Assembly: GCF_900324475.1 (NCBI RefSeq)
Contig: NZ_LT992502.1
Span: 1,674,001-1,738,000, forward strand
Origin: Enterobacter bugandensis
GTDB lineage: Bacteria > Pseudomonadota > Gammaproteobacteria > Enterobacterales > Enterobacteriaceae
Reading direction: 5' to 3'
DNA length: 64,000 nucleotides
Shown here: piece by piece, positions 10,361-20,190 of the stretch
Layout of the letters: each line of letters starts with the position of its first letter
Numbering within the stretch: the first letter of the stretch is position 1
Position numbers and translations under genes: made by a program
The notes under the pieces: generated by a model
Seen by the model: the letters and a program-made list of their open reading frames with translations, nothing else
The model's database searches: none
Told to the model about the DNA's origin: nothing

Positions 10361-10390
10361 TAAAAAACCCCGCATGGCGGGGTTTTTTTA
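10361..10390. terminator. bidirectional terminator between matP and ompA
   Basis: The hairpin ACCCCGC-ATG-GCGGGGT sits between an A run and a T run of six or seven bases each and serves both convergent genes. Confidence 0.92.
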
Positions 10391-10402
10391 TAAGACGATA
10401 AC

Positions 10403-11458
10403 TTATGCCGCTGGCTGAGTTACAACGTCTTTAACGCCTTTAACTTCGATCTCTACGCGACGATCTGGTGCCAGGCAGTCGATCAGTGCAGCGCGAGCTT
10501 TAACGTTGTCACAGGTGTTGCCAGTAACTGGGTTAGATTCGCCCATACCACGTGGGGAGATCTTGTTAGCTGGGATACCTTTAGAGATCAGGTAATCAAC
10601 AACAGACTGAGCACGTTTCTCAGACAGTTTCTGGTTGTAAGCGTCAGAACCGATGCGGTCGGTGAAGCCCAGAACCACTACAGAACCGTCTTTAGGATCC
10701 AGGTTGCTCAGCTGGGTGTACAGCTGATCCAGTGCCTGCTGACCTTCTGGTTTCAGGGTCGCTTTGTTGAAGTTGAACAGAACGTCAGACTTCAGAGTGA
10801 AGTGCTTGGTCTGTACTTCTGGAGCTGGAGCCGGCGCTGGAGCAACAACTGGTGCTGCATCTTCCTGCTGGCCGAAACGGTAGGAAACACCTACGCTCAG
10901 CATGCCGTTGTCTGGACGAACGCCAACGGTAGCACCGTCACCGATGTTGTTAACCCACTGGTATTCCAGACGGGTAGCGATGTCACGGGTCATAGCCCAC
11001 TCAACGCCACCAGCGAATACTGGGGAAACGCCAGTGTCATGGTCGTCGCCAGCGATGTTGTTGCTGGAGTCTGCACGCCATACCATGCCGCCCAGACGGG
11101 TGTACACGTCCAGATCGTCAGTTACTGGGTAACCCAGTTTAGCGGTCAGCTGAACGCCCTGAGCTTTGAAAGCGCCATTGATGGTGTCGCCTTTGTATGG
11201 CATACGACCTAACCAGTCGTAACCCATTTCAAAGCCAACATACGGGTTAACCTGATAGCCACCGAACGCACCTGCACCAAGCTGGCTCTCGTGAGTAGGG
11301 CCATCGTTGTTCAGGCTGCTGTTGTACCAGCCAGTGTCATGGAACTGAGACCAGCCCAGTTTACCACCTGCATACCAGGTATTATCTTTCGGAGCGGCCT
11401 GCGCTACGGTAGCGAAGCCAGCCAGTGCCACTGCAATCGCGATAGCTGTCTTTTTCAT
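10403..11458 (-). CDS. ompA: OmpA, outer-membrane porin A
   Basis: Starting at [21 protein letters not shown] gives 351 residues with a cleavable signal peptide ending AQA. The N-terminal half is the eight-stranded beta barrel. A proline-alanine hinge ([13 protein letters not shown]) leads to the periplasmic OmpA_C domain ([14 protein letters not shown]), which binds peptidoglycan. The in-frame ATG 87 bases upstream is in the leader and is not used in E. coli. Loop sequences such as [14 protein letters not shown] resemble Enterobacter OmpA (inference). Abundant structural outer-membrane protein and phage receptor. Confidence 0.98.
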   Translation of the reverse strand: MKKTAIAIAVALAGFATVAQAAPKDNTWYAGGKLGWSQFHDTGWYNSSLNNDGPTHESQLGAGAFGGYQVNPYVGFEMGYDWLGRMPYKGDTINGAFKAQGVQLTAKLGYPVTDDLDVYTRLGGMVWRADSSNNIAGDDHDTGVSPVFAGGVEWAMTRDIATRLEYQWVNNIGDGATVGVRPDNGMLSVGVSYRFGQQEDAAPVVAPAPAPAPEVQTKHFTLKSDVLFNFNKATLKPEGQQALDQLYTQLSNLDPKDGSVVVLGFTDRIGSDAYNQKLSEKRAQSVVDYLISKGIPANKISPRGMGESNPVTGNTCDNVKARAALIDCLAPDRRVEIEVKGVKDVVTQPAA

Positions 11459-11594
11459 TTTTTGCGCCTCGTTATCATCCAAAATTCGCCATGAAGGTCT
11501 CAAGAGAGAATCACGGTTAAATCCTTCACCGGGGGGCGTGGTCAAATATAAATCTACCGATATCTTCGGCTTAGGCCGAGCACCCCTGGCGATG
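11459..11594 (-). promoter_or_regulatory. long structured ompA 5' leader
   Basis: The leader of about 135 nt begins near GCCAGGGGTGCTCGG and contains the hairpin TCGGCCTAAGCCGA. In E. coli this leader stabilises the mRNA, and the sRNA MicA pairs near the start codon, a region equivalent to GATGATAACGAGGCGC here. The transcription start is inferred from the E. coli alignment. Confidence 0.6.
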
Positions 11595-11623
11595 TAAAGT
11601 CTACAACGTAGCTGAAAACTTAC

Positions 11624-11646
11624 AAGTGTGAAGTCTGTCAGGCATA
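11624..11646 (-). promoter_or_regulatory. CRP-like site upstream of ompA
   Basis: On the ompA strand the sequence is TATGCCTGACAGACTTCACA followed by CTT, close to the CRP site reported at E. coli ompA (TGA, six bases, TCACA core). It lies about 30-50 bases upstream of the inferred start of transcription. Confidence 0.45.
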
Positions 11647-11800
11647 TGAAAAAAAAAGTTCCGTATACCTATTATTTAACATTTTTAGAACGAATTTTGT
11701 GCAATAAAATTAAGGAGAACCGCACCAGACAAGCCTTGCCGCAATTTTGAGGCCGGGAACTAAAACCGCATCCTGCGGTCAAAAAAAATTCCAGGAAAAA

Positions 11801-11840
11801 TCTTAATTTCACTCAATGATACAAATTTGAGTGAATTTTT
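11801..11840 (-). terminator. hairpin at the end of sulA
   Basis: The inverted repeat TTTCACTCA / TGAGTGAAT overlaps the sulA stop codon and on the sulA strand is followed within a few bases by a T run. A second small GC hairpin (ACCGCA-TCC-TGCGGT, near 11765-11779) lies just beyond. Confidence 0.55.
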
Positions 11841-12322
11841 AGCCCAGAAAGTTGTCCTCTGCGATAAGAATCTGGACGAACCGGGCGCATGATAAACCCG
11901 ATCGCATTCCCTTCTTCAGCCGCTTCGGTCAGACGAAAATGTTCCTCTTCCGTCAATTCTTCCGGTAACCACCCGATCACCACGCTGTAATTTCCGGTGC
12001 GTAACGCGCGAATCATCGATTCGACGGTATCGCAGGGAGAAAGCTGGTTGATCTGCATAACCTTTGCCAGCGGCAGGCCTGCAGACTGCACCCATTGGCG
12101 GCTCAGTTTCTGCTGTGGCGACAGCCAGAGCTGCCAGCGTGATTGCTGACCAAGCTGCTGTAATAACGGAAGCAGCAGGAGTTGGGTCAACAGAGGCTGG
12201 TCTTCACGGTAAACCACTTCACTAATAAGCCCCGTCGAAGCACCCCCAACGGTGTTCTGCGCGACAGTGCCCGCGGTAGAGGAGAGATAAGTTGAGCGAT
12301 TTGCATAGCCTGAAGTGTACAT
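11813..12322 (-). CDS. sulA: SulA, SOS cell-division inhibitor
   Basis: Starting at [10 protein letters not shown] gives 169 residues, the E. coli length; the longer frame upstream crosses the LexA box and is rejected. Residues about 45-160 match E. coli SulA closely ([38 protein letters not shown]), while residues 10-40 vary. The C-terminal [11 protein letters not shown] is the Lon recognition tail. Family knowledge: SulA binds FtsZ and blocks septation after DNA damage and is degraded by Lon. The LexA box 20 bases upstream fits tight SOS control. Confidence 0.96.
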   Translation of the reverse strand: MYTSGYANRSTYLSSTAGTVAQNTVGGASTGLISEVVYREDQPLLTQLLLLPLLQQLGQQSRWQLWLSPQQKLSRQWVQSAGLPLAKVMQINQLSPCDTVESMIRALRTGNYSVVIGWLPEELTEEEHFRLTEAAEEGNAIGFIMRPVRPDSYRRGQLSGLKIHSNLYH

Positions 12323-12342
12323 ATTCATTCCAGCCCTGTAGT

Positions 12343-12362
12343 TACTGTATGGATATACAGTA
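12343..12362 (-). promoter_or_regulatory. LexA box of sulA
   Basis: The sequence tactgtatggatatacagta is a near-perfect match to the LexA consensus (CTGT, N8, ACAG), 20 bases upstream of the sulA start. Confidence 0.93.
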
Positions 12363-12539
12363 ACCCCTGTATGCATAAAGATCAACCTCATTTTCGGAAA
12401 GCGACTCGCAAAATTCATTCAATGTTGATGCCCTTCGAAAAATCATCTTGCTCAACGACGCTAAGTTGCCTATTTTCCTGCTAACGGATCCGCTAGTAAG
12501 AAATTTCGTTGTTACTTTATGATTTTGAAGGGAAATATC

Positions 12540-13166
12540 ATGAAAAAGATATCTTATGAACGGATTTATAAATCCCAGGAATACCTGTCACCGCTGGGTG
12601 AAATTCATCATCGCGCGCTGTTCGGCGGCTATACCCTGGCAGTGGATGATGCGGTTTTTGCCATGGTGTCAGAAGGTGAGCTCTACCTCCGTGCCTGTGA
12701 AGAAAGTGCGAAATACTGTGTGAAAAATGCCGCGTCTTTTTTGACCCTGATGAAGCGGGGCCGTCCGGTGCTTCTCAACTATTACCGGGTGGATGAGGGG
12801 CTATGGCAGGACAGGGAGCGTCTGCTTCAGCTCTCCACTTTCGCACTTAATGCGGCAAGAAAAGAGCGTTACCAGCGGCATCAGCGCAATCGACTTAAGG
12901 ACCTGCCAAACCTGACCTTTCAGCTGGAAGTGTTGCTCTTTGAAGCGGGCATCACCAACGAAGAAACACTGCGGGCGCTTGGCGCAAGGGAGAGCTGGCT
13001 GAAGATGCGGGCGAAAAATAAAGCGCTGAGTATCAAAGTGCTATTCGCGCTGGAAGGAGCGATCGAGGGGCTGCATGAGGCGGCACTCCCGGCCGGCATT
13101 CGCCGGGAGTTGACGGAGTGGTTTAATGCGCTGCCTGAGCCACTGGAGAATCACTCCTCCAGGTAG
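12540..13166 (+). CDS. sxy: Sxy (TfoX), CRP co-activator for competence genes
   Basis: Starting at MKKISYERIYKSQEYL gives 208 residues (E. coli Sxy has 209), preceded by GAAGGGAAA. The N-terminal TfoX_N domain includes LFGGYTLAVDDAVFAMV; the C-terminal helix-hairpin-like TfoX_C domain includes LGARESWLKMRAKNK. Family knowledge: Sxy acts with CRP at CRP-S promoters of DNA-uptake genes. The middle region (residues 65-120) diverges strongly from E. coli, as is common for this gene. Its 3' end overlaps the convergent yccS by 44 bases. Confidence 0.92.
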   Translation: MKKISYERIYKSQEYLSPLGEIHHRALFGGYTLAVDDAVFAMVSEGELYLRACEESAKYCVKNAASFLTLMKRGRPVLLNYYRVDEGLWQDRERLLQLSTFALNAARKERYQRHQRNRLKDLPNLTFQLEVLLFEAGITNEETLRALGARESWLKMRAKNKALSIKVLFALEGAIEGLHEAALPAGIRRELTEWFNALPEPLENHSSR

Positions 13167-15285
13167 CGATTTGCTGTTGCAGCCGGCAAATTTCTGGCAG
13201 CAGGGCGATGAGCAGGCCAATCTGCTGCAACACCAGAGGCGCTTTGCTGTCGTTTCCAGGCTCAAGATGCGCAATACGTTGGGTAAGTTCATCCAGCGCC
13301 TGTCTCACGCGCGGTTCATCGGCTGGCCGGTGATGCAGTGCATCATCGACATAACAGACCGCGTCATCCAGCAGGTTGAGGATGCCCGGGTTGGTGAGTT
13401 TTTCGCGGTGGGCGCCCAGCGTGGAAATATAGCTGGTGAAGGTATGGTTCAGGCAGAGCAGCCGGAAAGCCGTCTCACGAATCTCGGCCGTGGCGCGAGG
13501 CTCCGTTGACATGTTAGAGACCACCGAGGCCAGTTCCGCATCGCTGTTGTGCGCATCGCGGCGCGCTATCCGGTAAGCCAGGCGGTTATCGCGGCCCTGA
13601 TGATACTGCTCAAGGATGGCGTCCAGGTATCGGCAGTTGGCGTTCATAGCCCTGTCTAACACGCGCGGTAGATTACGGAAACGCCAGTCCGGCCAGATAA
13701 AGCTGACGGCGGCCCAGGCGATAGCGCAGCCAATCAGGGTATCGAGTACGCGGGGCAGGGCGACCTCGAACCCTTCACCCAGCAGGTTAAAGCAGAGCAG
13801 AACCAGCAGCGTGATGAACATTGTGGCATGGGCGTACTGCACGTTGCGAAACGCGAAGAACAGCACGCCGGTGATCACTATCAGGATCAGCTGTCCTTCA
13901 ATGGACGGCACGAAATAGAGCACCGGAAGGCCAATGGCGACGCCGACCAGGGTGCCGATAATACGCAATGCCAGGCGGTGTCGGGTGGCGTTATAGTTCG
14001 GCTGACAGACAAACAGGCTGGTCAGCAGGATCCAGTAGCCGTGGTGCAAACCGGTTATCTGGATAAAAGCATACCCCACGCATAAGACCAGGGACATTCG
14101 CACCGCGTGACGAAACAGCGCCGACTCCGGCGTGAAGTTGCGGCTCAGCCTTAGCCACATATCGCTCACGCTGTGCACGCTGTCATCTGCAAGCTGGTTA
14201 TCCATCTCGCTGCCCGGCAGTGCCATTGCCTGCTCGGACTCAATCGTCGCCAACTGAGCATCAATCGCCCGCAGGTTGTTGAGCAGAAAACCCAGCGCTT
14301 TGATCTGTTCCGGTGACGTTCCGCTGGCCTGCACGCGGTCGAGCGCCGCATCAAGATGGCTAAACACGCGTTCGAAGCGGGAGTCGTGCTGATAGGGCGT
14401 GCGCAAAAGAATGGAGCGCGCGAGCTGCTGGCATGCCTGTGACTGCATGGACAGCAGGCGCTGAAAGCGGAACATGACGTCGCTGTAGCGGAACTTCTCG
14501 CGCAGGGCGGCATACTGAACGTGTGAGGAGCTGGCGCGCTCATGAATGTCCTGAGCGGCAAAATAGTAGTGCAAGGTTCTGCGCGTGCCGCGCTGGCCGC
14601 GATCGCCGCGCAGACGGGTAAGCAGCGAGGCTTTCGTCTGGTTAAGGGTGGCGACCAGCTGGCCGTTTGCCAGCGCCAGATCGTAAAGCGGCGCCTGGCT
14701 TTCTTCCTCAATATCCGGGTCGAACAGCCGGGATTTCAGTTCCAGATAATGGGCTAGCTGCTCATAGCTGCGGGCAAGGTTATCCTGCAGAGGACGAACC
14801 GGGAAGATTAGGTGGCCGGTTAACGTCAGCAGGTTATACCAGATGGCGCCCAACAGCAGCAGCACAGGCTGCTGATACCACTGGTCGTACAGGGAAACGC
14901 CCAGCATGGTGTAGATGGCGATCAGCAGGGCCCCAAAGGCGATAGTGGCATAGCGCTGCCCCAGACCGCCCAGCAAAATAAACCCGCTGGTGGAGAGGGT
15001 AAGGCCAAGGGCAAACAGCCACGGCCAGGGGAAAAGTAACTCAACGGACGCGGAGGCGATAAAAAAACAGACGAGCGTAATAACCAGATTCCGCAAACGC
15101 CCAGCCAGGCGATCGTCCAGATCCGCCAGCGCTCCGGCCACCACCCCCAGCGTGAGGGGGATGGTGAGCTTGACATCATTCAGCCACCACGGCAGGGCAG
15201 CCGTGCCGCAAAGCGCGATAAATATCCTGACGTTGTAGAGCCAGGCGCTGTTCCAGGTATAACGGCGAAGCAGTGGACTTAGCAT
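13123..15285 (-). CDS. yccS: YccS, FUSC-family inner-membrane protein
   Basis: The protein has 720 residues, close to E. coli YccS. It has two sets of hydrophobic helices (about residues 15-145 and 395-520), each followed by a cytoplasmic helical region, the layout of the FUSC/YccS-YhfK family related to aromatic-acid exporters such as AaeB. The second membrane block contains the family-like GLHHGYWILLTSLFVCQPNY. The substrate is unknown. It is followed 3' by an overlap with sxy and preceded 19 bases upstream by yccF, suggesting a yccF-yccS operon. Confidence 0.9.
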   Translation of the reverse strand: MLSPLLRRYTWNSAWLYNVRIFIALCGTAALPWWLNDVKLTIPLTLGVVAGALADLDDRLAGRLRNLVITLVCFFIASASVELLFPWPWLFALGLTLSTSGFILLGGLGQRYATIAFGALLIAIYTMLGVSLYDQWYQQPVLLLLGAIWYNLLTLTGHLIFPVRPLQDNLARSYEQLAHYLELKSRLFDPDIEEESQAPLYDLALANGQLVATLNQTKASLLTRLRGDRGQRGTRRTLHYYFAAQDIHERASSSHVQYAALREKFRYSDVMFRFQRLLSMQSQACQQLARSILLRTPYQHDSRFERVFSHLDAALDRVQASGTSPEQIKALGFLLNNLRAIDAQLATIESEQAMALPGSEMDNQLADDSVHSVSDMWLRLSRNFTPESALFRHAVRMSLVLCVGYAFIQITGLHHGYWILLTSLFVCQPNYNATRHRLALRIIGTLVGVAIGLPVLYFVPSIEGQLILIVITGVLFFAFRNVQYAHATMFITLLVLLCFNLLGEGFEVALPRVLDTLIGCAIAWAAVSFIWPDWRFRNLPRVLDRAMNANCRYLDAILEQYHQGRDNRLAYRIARRDAHNSDAELASVVSNMSTEPRATAEIRETAFRLLCLNHTFTSYISTLGAHREKLTNPGILNLLDDAVCYVDDALHHRPADEPRVRQALDELTQRIAHLEPGNDSKAPLVLQQIGLLIALLPEICRLQQQIATWRSDSPVAQAAH

Positions 15286-15304
15286 AAACGCGGCCAGCCC
15301 TTAT

Positions 15305-15751
15305 TTACTGAAAACGACGACGTGCGTTCGCTTCACGCGCCGCCTGGGCCACTTCGACCGGAACCACCCTGCGCCCGACGGGCCAAAGGGCGATGGCGGC
15401 GATCTTAAAGTTCGCGAGCCCGACCGGAATACCAATTATTGAGATGCACTGCGCAATACCGGCAAAAATATGCATGATGCACAGCCACCAGCCGAAGAAA
15501 ATCAGCCACAGAATGTTCAGCAAAGTTCCCCCCGTATTCATCAGGGCGCTTTTGCTTTCCGGGTTCAGCTCGTTAACGTGGATAGCTTCATTACCGTAGG
15601 GGATGAACGAGAGTTTCGTGATTTCCCAGCAGGAACGGGTCAGGGGAAGGGTGAAGATCAGGACGATGCTCACCAGCGTGGCAAAAAGCCAGGAAAGGGT
15701 GGTGGCAAAACCGCCCAGCACAAAATTCAACACATTCAGAACGGTACGCAT
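15305..15751 (-). CDS. yccF: YccF, small inner-membrane protein
   Basis: The 148-residue protein has two copies of the YccF (DUF307) domain: hydrophobic helices near residues 7-36 and 72-115, with the motif FGWWLCIMHIFAGIAQCISIIGIP. Length and sequence match E. coli YccF. Its function is not established. It lies 19 bases upstream of yccS and probably shares its transcript. Confidence 0.9.
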   Translation of the reverse strand: MRTVLNVLNFVLGGFATTLSWLFATLVSIVLIFTLPLTRSCWEITKLSFIPYGNEAIHVNELNPESKSALMNTGGTLLNILWLIFFGWWLCIMHIFAGIAQCISIIGIPVGLANFKIAAIALWPVGRRVVPVEVAQAAREANARRRFQ

Positions 15752-15874
15752 AAACCCTCACTTCCTTTCGATAAAATTAACGCCCAATGATTGTAACGTT
15801 TTTTTAGGCTGGAGCACCTTAAAACTGGCAGTTAAACTGTCAGGTAAATTATCTCTTCGTGGATTTGGCGGGAC

Positions 15875-17929
15875 ATGGAACTGAAAGCAACTTCTTTAGG
15901 CAAACGCCTGGCGCAACACCCCTATGACAGAGTTGTTCTGCTCAACGCCGGGGTTAAAGTCTCCGGAGAACGCCACGAATACCTTATTCCGTTTAATCAG
16001 CTTCTGGCTATTCACTGCAAGCGCGGGCTGGTGTGGGGCGAGCTCGAGTTCGTTCTGCCTGACGACAAAGTCGTGCGCCTTCACGGTACCGAGTGGGCGG
16101 AAACCCAGCGTTTCCACCATCACCTGAACGCGCTCTGGCAGCAGTGGAGCCACGACATGAGCGTGATTGCCGCTCAGGTGCTGCAGCAGGTGCTGGACGA
16201 TATCGCGCAAAGCAACGCGCAGCAAACGTGGCTGACGCGCCAGCAGACCGCCGGTCTGCAGCAAAAGATTCGACAGGCACTTTCGGCGCTGCCGCTCTCC
16301 GTGACGCGTCTTGATGAGTTCGACAATTGTCGCGATGCCTGGCGTCAGTGCCAGGCCTGGCTGAACGATATGGATAAAAGCCGGCTGGCGCATAACCAGG
16401 CCTGGACGGACGCCATGCTCACCCAATACGCCGACTTTTTCAGTACGGTGGAGTCTTCACCGCTCAACCCTGCTCAGGCGCGCGCGGTGGTGAACGGCGA
16501 GCAGTCGCTGCTGGTGTTGGCGGGGGCCGGAAGCGGTAAAACGTCGGTGCTGGTGGCGCGTGCGGGCTGGCTTCTCACCACCGGGGAGGCCGTTGCCGAT
16601 CAGATCCTGCTTCTGGCTTTTGGCCGTAAGGCGGCACAGGAGATGGACGAACGCATCCAGGAACGGCTGCACACCCGGGATATTACCGCCAGAACCTTCC
16701 ATGCCCTCGCGCTGCATATCATTCAGCAGGGCAGTAAAAAAGTGCCAGCCATCAGTAAACTGGAAAACGACGCGCAGGCGCGACAGGCGTTGTTTATTAA
16801 AACGTGGCGTCAGCAGTGCAGTGAGAAAAAGGCGCAGGCGAAAGGGTGGCGTCAATGGCTGGAAGAGGAACTCAACTGGGAGGTGCCGGAGGGCAGCTTC
16901 TGGCAGGATGAAAAACTGGCGCGTCGGCTCGGCTCGCGTCTTGACCGCTGGGTCAGCCTGATGCGGATGCACGGCGGCTCGCAGGCAGAGATGATTGAAA
17001 GCGCGCCGGAGGCGATCCGCGATCTGTTTTCAAAACGGGTCAAGCTGATGGCTCCGCTATTGAAAGCCTGGAAAACCGCGCTGAAAGAGGAAAATGCCGT
17101 TGATTTCTCCGGTCTTATCCATCAGGCGATCGTCATTCTGGAGAAGGGGCGCTTTGTCAGCCCGTGGAAGCATATTCTGGTGGATGAGTTCCAGGATATC
17201 TCACCCCAGCGTGCGGCACTGCTCTCGGCGCTGCGGGCGCAAAATAAACATACCTCGCTGTTCGCGGTGGGGGACGACTGGCAGGCCATCTACCGCTTCA
17301 GCGGGGCGCAGCTTTCACTGACGACCGCCTTCCACCACTATTTTGGCGAAGGCGACCGCAGCGATCTGGACACGACATACCGCTTCAATTCACGGATTGG
17401 TGAGATCGCCAACCGCTTTATCCAGCAGAACCCGCACCAGCTGGCCAAGCCGCTAAACAGCCTGCGGGCAGGGGATAAAAAAGCGGTCACCCTGCTGGCG
17501 GATGACCAGCTGGAGCCGCTGCTGGACAAGCTCAGCGGCTATGCGAAACCCGATGAACGTATCCTGGTGCTGGCGCGTTATCATCATCTTAAGCCTGCTG
17601 CGCTGGAAAAAGCCGCTACCCGCTGGCCGAAACTGCAGCTTGAATTTATGACCATTCACGCCAGCAAAGGGCAGCAGGCCGATTATGTGATTGTGGTGGG
17701 GCTGAAGGAGGGCAGCGACGGATTCCCGGCTCCGGCCCGCGAGTCGGTCATGGAAGAGGCCCTGCTGCCGGTGCCGGAAGACTTCCCGGATGCCGAAGAA
17801 CGGCGTTTGCTGTACGTGGCCATCACCCGCGCGCGTCACCGCGTGTGGCTGCTGTTCAATAAAGAGGAGCCATCCGTGTTTGTCGATATATTGAAGTGTA
17901 TTGATGTGCCGGTGGCGCGGAAGCCATAA
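15875..17929 (+). CDS. helD: HelD, DNA helicase IV
   Basis: The 684-residue protein equals E. coli HelD in length. It is a UvrD/Rep-type superfamily 1 helicase: Walker A LAGAGSGKTS near residue 215, Walker B VDEFQDISP near residue 435, GDDWQAIYRFSGA after it, and a C-terminal motif VI region (RRLLYVAITRARHRVWLL). The N-terminal 190 residues are the HelD-specific extension. Family knowledge: it is a 3'-5' helicase linked to RecF-pathway recombination. This is not the RNA-polymerase-binding HelD of Gram-positives. Confidence 0.95.
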   Translation: MELKATSLGKRLAQHPYDRVVLLNAGVKVSGERHEYLIPFNQLLAIHCKRGLVWGELEFVLPDDKVVRLHGTEWAETQRFHHHLNALWQQWSHDMSVIAAQVLQQVLDDIAQSNAQQTWLTRQQTAGLQQKIRQALSALPLSVTRLDEFDNCRDAWRQCQAWLNDMDKSRLAHNQAWTDAMLTQYADFFSTVESSPLNPAQARAVVNGEQSLLVLAGAGSGKTSVLVARAGWLLTTGEAVADQILLLAFGRKAAQEMDERIQERLHTRDITARTFHALALHIIQQGSKKVPAISKLENDAQARQALFIKTWRQQCSEKKAQAKGWRQWLEEELNWEVPEGSFWQDEKLARRLGSRLDRWVSLMRMHGGSQAEMIESAPEAIRDLFSKRVKLMAPLLKAWKTALKEENAVDFSGLIHQAIVILEKGRFVSPWKHILVDEFQDISPQRAALLSALRAQNKHTSLFAVGDDWQAIYRFSGAQLSLTTAFHHYFGEGDRSDLDTTYRFNSRIGEIANRFIQQNPHQLAKPLNSLRAGDKKAVTLLADDQLEPLLDKLSGYAKPDERILVLARYHHLKPAALEKAATRWPKLQLEFMTIHASKGQQADYVIVVGLKEGSDGFPAPARESVMEEALLPVPEDFPDAEERRLLYVAITRARHRVWLLFNKEEPSVFVDILKCIDVPVARKP

Positions 17930-17951
17930 CGACCAAGGCAACGAGGGGGAG

Positions 17952-17979
17952 GCCGGGTAAGACGTAGCCGCTACCCGGC
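17952..17979. repeat. REP-like palindromic element
   Basis: GCCGGGTA...TACCCGGC is an imperfect palindrome with the usual REP core GGCGTAGCC-like centre (GACGTAGCCGC). It lies in the 57-base gap between convergent helD and mgsA. Confidence 0.75.
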
Positions 17980-17986
17980 AAAAAAG

Positions 17987-18445
17987 CTACTTCAGTCTCT
18001 CGGAAAGATAGCGCTGATAGTCCGGAATAAGGATCTCAACCGGCGAGTTAAACTGCGGTGATTCAATGATAAAATCCGCCGTCGACAGGTTCGTCGCCAC
18101 CGGAATATTCCACACCGTTGCCAGACGCAGCAGCGCTTTGACATCCGGATCGTGCGGAACCGCATTCAGCGGATCCCAGAAGAAGATCAGCACATCAATT
18201 TTCCCTTCGGAAATCTGCGCCCCGACCTGCTGATCGCCGCCCATCGGGCCGCTCAGCATCGCATTCACCTCCAGACCCGTTTCGCGCTGGATCAGGTTAC
18301 CGGTAGTGCCGGTCGCCGAGAGGGCATGCTTTTCCAGCAGCGGCTGATGGCGGCGAACCCAGTTAAGCAGCATTTGTTTACAGTGATCGTGCGCCACCAG
18401 CGCAATGTGTTTGCGTTCAGGCAGCGTGCGTGTTGTCAGTTCCAT
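17987..18445 (-). CDS. mgsA: MgsA, methylglyoxal synthase
   Basis: Starting at [20 protein letters not shown] gives 152 residues, the E. coli length. The active-site regions HDHCKQ (His19), TGTTG and [12 protein letters not shown] (catalytic Asp) are intact. Reaction: dihydroxyacetone phosphate to methylglyoxal and phosphate, a glycolytic bypass used under phosphate limitation or sugar-phosphate stress. It is a cytoplasmic homohexamer in the family. Confidence 0.97.
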   Translation of the reverse strand: MELTTRTLPERKHIALVAHDHCKQMLLNWVRRHQPLLEKHALSATGTTGNLIQRETGLEVNAMLSGPMGGDQQVGAQISEGKIDVLIFFWDPLNAVPHDPDVKALLRLATVWNIPVATNLSTADFIIESPQFNSPVEILIPDYQRYLSERLK

Positions 18446-18525
18446 AATCATATCCATCAGGTTAACTGACTACACGATGACGGGAACCGTCTGACGCTGC
18501 AAGAGAAAGGCGTAAAAAATGTGGC

Positions 18526-19188
18526 TTAAGATGAAGGTTGTTGCTTTGCCCACTGTAAAAACCGGGCCCGCGTGTCGGGATCGGCCTGCTGGAACCAGAA
18601 TTTAAGGCGCTGTTCCGTCAGGCTCTGGGACTGCGGCGGAATGACGTCCAGTTCCGAGACGCCGGATAGCAGCGTACTGTCGTCCGCCATCATGGTGGCA
18701 AACTGCGGAAGGGAGGCGCGTTTGCCGGCTTTGTTATAGACCTGCGTTGCGGCCTCGTAGTCCGGGCTTTTTGTGGCGCTGGTCAACGCCAGAATATCCA
18801 GCTTGACCGAGATCGGCATTGCATTCCCGTCCAGCAGCTCAACGCGCGGCGAGGCGTCGAAGGCCGCTGATTCCTTCTCCGTTTCAAGGCGAGGCAGGGT
18901 AATGTTCACCTGGCTGATTTGCCGGGTATTAAAGCTGACAATCAGCGGCGGAGAGATGTACATCCGCTGCTCATGGTTAGTCAGGCCGATCGCTTTTTCG
19001 ACCCGGAACACCAGCTGATGCGGCCCGTTATCTAACTCAATGCTGTCAGCCCCGCGCAATAACGAGCTGGAGACCTTTTTCCCGTCCAGAACCAGGAGAT
19101 CAATGTCGCCAGAGAGCCGAAGCGTGGTGGCAAAAACGCAAACCGGCATCGCTAACGCAATCAGAGCAGTGGCAAAACCGGTTTTCAT
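18526..19188 (-). CDS. yccT: YccT (CsgI), periplasmic curli-assembly inhibitor
   Basis: The 220-residue protein has a clear signal peptide ([20 protein letters not shown]) and belongs to the DUF2057 family; length and sequence match E. coli YccT. Family knowledge: YccT has been renamed CsgI in E. coli because it inhibits CsgA polymerisation in the periplasm. It is transcribed away from mgsA on the same strand and faces yccU. Confidence 0.9.
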   Translation of the reverse strand: MKTGFATALIALAMPVCVFATTLRLSGDIDLLVLDGKKVSSSLLRGADSIELDNGPHQLVFRVEKAIGLTNHEQRMYISPPLIVSFNTRQISQVNITLPRLETEKESAAFDASPRVELLDGNAMPISVKLDILALTSATKSPDYEAATQVYNKAGKRASLPQFATMMADDSTLLSGVSELDVIPPQSQSLTEQRLKFWFQQADPDTRARFLQWAKQQPSS

Positions 19189-19361
19189 AGAAGGCTCCCG
19201 TCAGAGATACTGTCGCCGCATTAATGTATCTAAATCTTTCGATAATCACGTTTACTAACATATAGACATATTTTGCCGTTTTGCCCTCATACATCTGTAT
19301 GGGATGGATGGTTGAGATGTGCGCTTTGGCGTACACTTTTAAAAAAGCCAGGAGAAAAACC

Positions 19362-19775
19362 ATGAAAGAGAACGATATTGCCGAGATTCTGACATCCACG
19401 CGTACCATTGCGCTGGTGGGCGCGAGCGATAAACCCGACCGTCCCAGCTATCGGGTGATGAAATACCTTCTCGATCAGGGCTATCACGTCATCCCGGTGT
19501 CGCCAAAAGTGGCGGGGAAAACCTTACTGGGCCAGCAGGGTTATGCCACGCTCGCTGACGTGCCGGAAAAAATTGATATGGTCGATGTCTTCCGTAATTC
19601 CGAGGCGGCGTGGGAAGTGGCGCAGGATGCGATTGCCGTCGGGGCGAAAACATTGTGGATGCAGCTGGGTGTGATTAACGAGCAGGCTGCCGTGCTGGCG
19701 CGGGATGCGGGATTGAAGGTGGTTATGGATCGCTGTCCGGCGATCGATATCCCCCGTCTGGGGCTGGCGAAGTAA
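19362..19775 (+). CDS. yccU: YccU, CoA-binding-fold protein
   Basis: Starting at MKENDIAEIL gives 137 residues, as in E. coli; upstream in-frame codons have no ribosome-binding site, while AGGAGAAAAACC precedes this ATG. The protein is a single Rossmann-type CoA-binding domain (IALVGASDKPDRPSYRVMKY and the CPAIDIPRLG end). Its physiological role is not known. A terminator follows 4 bases after the stop. Confidence 0.93.
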   Translation: MKENDIAEILTSTRTIALVGASDKPDRPSYRVMKYLLDQGYHVIPVSPKVAGKTLLGQQGYATLADVPEKIDMVDVFRNSEAAWEVAQDAIAVGAKTLWMQLGVINEQAAVLARDAGLKVVMDRCPAIDIPRLGLAK

Positions 19776-19779
19776 TAAA

Positions 19780-19807
19780 AAAAAGCCCGTTCATCGGGCT
19801 TTTTTTA
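19780..19807. terminator. bidirectional terminator between yccU and hspQ
   Basis: The hairpin AGCCCG-TTC-ATCGGGCT has an A run before it and a T run of seven after it, and lies between two convergent genes. Confidence 0.9.
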
Positions 19808-19812
19808 CACGC

Positions 19813-20160
<348 letters not shown>

Positions 20161-20190
20161 TTAAGTGCGGGCAATATTTCTCTTTTCAAG